DNA of 8,475 nt. It comes from Nitrospirota bacterium. Lineage in GTDB: Bacteria; Nitrospinota_A; UBA7883; JACRGQ01. The stretch spans positions 1-8,475 of the forward strand of contig JAJRYM010000219.1 of NCBI GenBank assembly GCA_024275775.1, in the 5' to 3' direction. The translations under genes were made by a program, and so were the position numbers. This document shows, one piece after another, positions 6,330-8,475 of the stretch (the stretch's first letter is position 1; each line of letters opens with the position of its first letter). The notes below the pieces were generated by a model. The model made no database searches and had not been told where the DNA came from. It saw nothing but the letters and a program-made list of their open reading frames with translations.

Positions 6330-7456
6330 CTAGGCGCTTCAACCTTATCCAGCACGGCGTTTATTGTCAGCTTTTTGCCATTGCGGGCTATGCCTACCCG
6401 CACCGTATCCCCTGCGGACATCGGAAAAAGCGCCTTGCGAATCTGGCGGTACCCGGCCACGCTACTGCCGTTGAAATCTGTTATCACGTCGCCCGGTTTT
6501 ATGCCGGCCCTCGAAGCGGCGGAATTGGACGGCACCTTTTTTACCAACACGCCTTTTTTTACTTTCAGCCGGAGCGTCTCGGCGAGTTCCGGCGTTATGT
6601 CCGCTACGGCTATGCTCAGCGCTCCGTGGGTTATGATTTCCCTTGCGACCAGCCGGGGCAGAAGATTGCGAACCATGTTAATAGGTATGGCGAAACCTAC
6701 CCCCGCCCCTTCCTCCTGAACGGCGGTGTTGATGCCGATTACTTCGCCGCGTATGTTTATAAGCGGGCCGCCCGAATTGCCGGGATTGATGGCGGTATCT
6801 GTCTGAATAAAATCTTCAACCGGCAGAAGACCCACCTCATCGCGCCGGAGCCCGCTTACGATGCCCACCGTAAAACTGCCTCCAAGACCGAAAGGGTTGC
6901 CGATGGCGATAACCGTTTCGCCGATTTCAAGCTTGCTGGAATCTCCCATCGGAAGGGTTTTATACTTGTACCATGCTCTCATTTTCAGCAATGCTATATC
7001 GGCTACCGGATCGGCTCCAAGTATCATGGCTTCCCATTCATGCCCGTCTATTTTCACTTCAATCATGTCTGCGTTTTTTACAACGTGGTAATTGGTCAAC
7101 ACAAAACCCCGATTGCTTATTAGGAACCCCGAACCGGCATTTTCAAGATGATATCTGTCGGTAAGAGCCCGCGCGAGTTTCATGCGCAACGCCTTGAAGA
7201 ATCCGGCCCCGGCGTTTCGCAGTTCGGTGAAAGTCGGTTTTTTATCCTCCTTCAGCGAGACGATGTACGCCACGGCCGGAATCGCTTCTTTAGCGATTCT
7301 CGTAAGCGTTTTGGCGGAACCCCGCTCATGAGGGCTTGGCTTGCTCTCCGCGCCGCTTTTCGGGGCGGCGGCTACAATGCCGGTAAAAAGAAAAACAAGC
7401 CCGATAAAAACGGACGATTTCAGCTTGAAGGTTTTTTCGCGCATATCAGATCGCAT
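6326..7456 (-). CDS. htrA: HtrA/Deg family periplasmic serine protease, one PDZ domain
   Basis: This trypsin-like protease degrades misfolded envelope proteins. The 376 residues begin with a basic stretch and a hydrophobic signal or anchor at about 14-31. The catalytic triad is intact: His124 in TNYHVV, Asp153 in VADIALLK, and Ser228 in NPGNSGGPL. One PDZ domain spans about 280-372, with AGIKPGDVITDFNG. The single PDZ resembles DegS rather than DegP, but function cannot be assigned from that alone. A stretch of about 35 residues (74-108) before GSGFLI is longer and more basic than in typical family members. The start is uncertain: ATG at 7456 has a close GGA, while ATG at 7444 (residue 5) gives a normal signal peptide but no better ribosome site. 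The gene overlaps the ubiE 3' end by 25 or 37 bases and the glnD start by 4. Confidence 0.92.
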   Translation of the reverse strand: MRSDMREKTFKLKSSVFIGLVFLFTGIVAAAPKSGAESKPSPHERGSAKTLTRIAKEAIPAVAYIVSLKEDKKPTFTELRNAGAGFFKALRMKLARALTDRYHLENAGSGFLISNRGFVLTNYHVVKNADMIEVKIDGHEWEAMILGADPVADIALLKMRAWYKYKTLPMGDSSKLEIGETVIAIGNPFGLGGSFTVGIVSGLRRDEVGLLPVEDFIQTDTAINPGNSGGPLINIRGEVIGINTAVQEEGAGVGFAIPINMVRNLLPRLVAREIITHGALSIAVADITPELAETLRLKVKKGVLVKKVPSNSAASRAGIKPGDVITDFNGSSVAGYRQIRKALFPMSAGDTVRVGIARNGKKLTINAVLDKVEAPR

Positions 7457-8142
7457 ATTCCAAAAGTAAGAGGTTTGGCGGATACATCCTCAAATCCGCA
7501 ATCATCGAATATTCTAACCAGTTTTGCCCTGTTCGGGAAAGTAACCGCCGATTGAGGCAGGTAATCGTAAGCCTCGGAATGGCCCGAAACAATTTTCCCT
7601 ATCAGCGGTAGAATTTTTGTAAAATACAGGAGATAAACTGCTCGCACCAGACGGTTCGAGGGGGTGGTGAACTCAAGAATCATAGCCTTCCCGCCCGGTT
7701 TTAGAACTCTCAACATCTCCTTTAGCCCGCTCTCAAGATTCTCGAAATTCCTTATGCCGAACGCGCAGGTTATCCCGTCGAAAGCCGAATTCCTGAAGCC
7801 GAGCGAAAGCGCGTCCCCCCGGATGATTGCTATTTTCTTTCCGGCCGTTTTTAAATGTCCGATTTTCAGCATTTCCGAGCTGAAATCCACAGCCGCTATG
7901 CGCGCCTCCCGGCTCTGCCTGCGAAGCTCCAGCGCGAGATCGCCCGTGCCGCAGGCTATATCGAGGTAAAAACCTCGGCCGGGGGCAAGCGTTTCTATAC
8001 CTTGCTTACGCCACCTGCGGTCAATGCCGGCGCTGAGGAAATGATTAAGGAAATCGTATCTAGGCGCTATGGCCGAGAACATGTTTTCAATGGCCTTGCC
8101 GTTTTTTGATACCATGTGTGACATAATCTCACAGACACGCAT
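7420..8142 (-). CDS. ubiE: Demethylmenaquinone/ubiquinone C-methyltransferase (UbiE/MenG)
   Basis: This SAM-dependent enzyme methylates the quinone ring late in menaquinone (or ubiquinone) synthesis. Class I methyltransferase motifs are clear: YLDIACGTGDLALEL at about 59-73, AAVDFSSEML for the ribose-binding acid, and RVLKPGGKAMILEFT at about 145-159. Family markers include APRYDFLNHFLSAGIDRRW (the usual histidine of the signature is Asp here), CAFGIRNF, and YDYLPQSAVTFP. Length is 240 residues from the first ATG. Starts at 8124 (MSHM) or 8115 are also possible; no strong Shine-Dalgarno favours one. The gene heads a run of overlapping genes (htrA, glnD) and is divergent from the transporter, with 30 bases between start codons. 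Menaquinone is the likelier product if the host is deltaproteobacterial (inference). Confidence 0.92.
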   Translation of the reverse strand: MRVCEIMSHMVSKNGKAIENMFSAIAPRYDFLNHFLSAGIDRRWRKQGIETLAPGRGFYLDIACGTGDLALELRRQSREARIAAVDFSSEMLKIGHLKTAGKKIAIIRGDALSLGFRNSAFDGITCAFGIRNFENLESGLKEMLRVLKPGGKAMILEFTTPSNRLVRAVYLLYFTKILPLIGKIVSGHSEAYDYLPQSAVTFPNRAKLVRIFDDCGFEDVSAKPLTFGICDLICAKKPSS

Positions 8143-8160
8143 GCCATGAAAATTTAAAAT
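8132..8160 (+). promoter_or_regulatory. Possible promoter of the transporter gene, short leader
   Basis: CAGACA (8132-8137, 4 of 6 to the -35) and TAAAAT (8155-8160, 5 of 6 to the -10) have a 17-base spacer. The start would fall near 8167, only about 6 bases before the ATG at 8173, which would fit the missing Shine-Dalgarno. The -10 lies in a palindromic AT-rich patch that also offers a weak minus-strand -10 for ubiE. Confidence 0.35.
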
Positions 8161-8172
8161 TTATTCGTTGTA

Positions 8173-8475
8173 ATGAAAATCGGCGCTCTTCTGGGGGATA
8201 GGCGGTTCCGGCCGTTTTTCTGGACCCAGTTCCTCGGAGCCCTTAACGATAATGTCCTTAAAAACGGTCTGGTTATACTGATAGCTTTCAGATCGCTCAC
8301 GGTTTTCGGTATTCCGCCGGAACAGATGATCGCATTCTGCGGCGGCGTTTTCATCCTTCCCTTTTTCCTTTTTTCGGCATTTGCTGGAGAAATCGCCGAC
8401 AGGCGCGAGAAATCCGGCATAATCCGCCTGCTGAAATTTATAGAGATTCTACTGATGCTCGTCGCGGGCTACGGC
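8173..8475 (+). CDS. LplT/Aas-type MFS lysophospholipid transporter, N-terminal 101 codons (cut by window edge)
   Basis: The frame opens at ATG 8173 and continues without a stop to the right edge. The N-terminus contains FFWTQFLGALNDNVLKNG, very like LplT and the transporter half of the fused Aas proteins. Two further transmembrane helices are visible, with the MFS motif A loop AGEIADRREKSGIIRLLK at about 71-88. LplT flips lysophospholipids such as 2-acyl-glycerophosphoethanolamine into the cytoplasm, where Aas re-acylates them. Whether an acyltransferase domain is fused downstream cannot be seen. An in-frame stop at 8155-8157 excludes a longer start, and no Shine-Dalgarno precedes the ATG. 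Divergent from ubiE. The family call is secure; the exact substrate is inferred. Confidence 0.85.
   Translation, partial: MKIGALLGDRRFRPFFWTQFLGALNDNVLKNGLVILIAFRSLTVFGIPPEQMIAFCGGVFILPFFLFSAFAGEIADRREKSGIIRLLKFIEILLMLVAGYG

Noticed and set aside
5796..6719. 307-residue plus-strand frame opposite glnD and htrA
   Set aside because: It spans the boundary of two well-identified genes on the other strand and has no recognisable motif.

Overview
The window is 8,475 bases of ordinary, gene-dense Gram-negative chromosome. It has typical sigma70-type signals, signal-peptide-bearing envelope proteins, a GlnD nitrogen sensor and an LplT/Aas-type lipid flippase. The proteins look deltaproteobacterial in a broad sense (Desulfobacterota or a related lineage). 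That placement is an impression from protein style and gene mix, and no marker here settles it. No CRISPR array, tRNA, rRNA, insertion sequence, phage gene or att site is visible.

Layout from left to right. Bases 1-501, minus strand, hold the start of a str-type ribosomal operon: rpsL (S12, GTG start) and then the first 38 codons of rpsG (S7), which runs off the left edge. A clear -35/-10 promoter sits just upstream of rpsL, so here rpsL opens a transcription unit rather than following rpoC. Bases 714-3292, plus strand, hold a divergent batD-batE pair of envelope proteins with overlapping stop and start codons. No moxR, DUF58, batA or batB gene lies next to them. Bases 3366-3467, plus strand, hold an unrecognised 33-residue single-span membrane protein. 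It has an extended -10 promoter and a near-perfect Shine-Dalgarno, and is the best candidate here for something undescribed. Bases 3468-3773 carry no gene but hold a GC-rich hairpin between the converging units.

Bases 8142-3774, minus strand, form a compact overlapping run: ubiE/menG (quinone methyltransferase), an HtrA-family periplasmic serine protease with one PDZ domain, and glnD (PII uridylyltransferase). The ubiE/htrA overlap is up to 37 bases and the htrA/glnD overlap is ATGA. The GlnD HD domain lacks the usual DHS histidine. From 8173 to the right edge, plus strand, is the N-terminal part of an LplT/Aas-type MFS transporter, divergent from ubiE and only 30 bases away.

The window therefore combines translation, envelope stress and quality control (Bat proteins, HtrA), respiration (quinone methylation), nitrogen sensing and phospholipid recycling. 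I see no dedicated multi-gene novel system. The points most worth a second look are the small membrane protein, the altered GlnD HD motif, and a hairpin motif shared by the rpsL leader and the start of rpsG.
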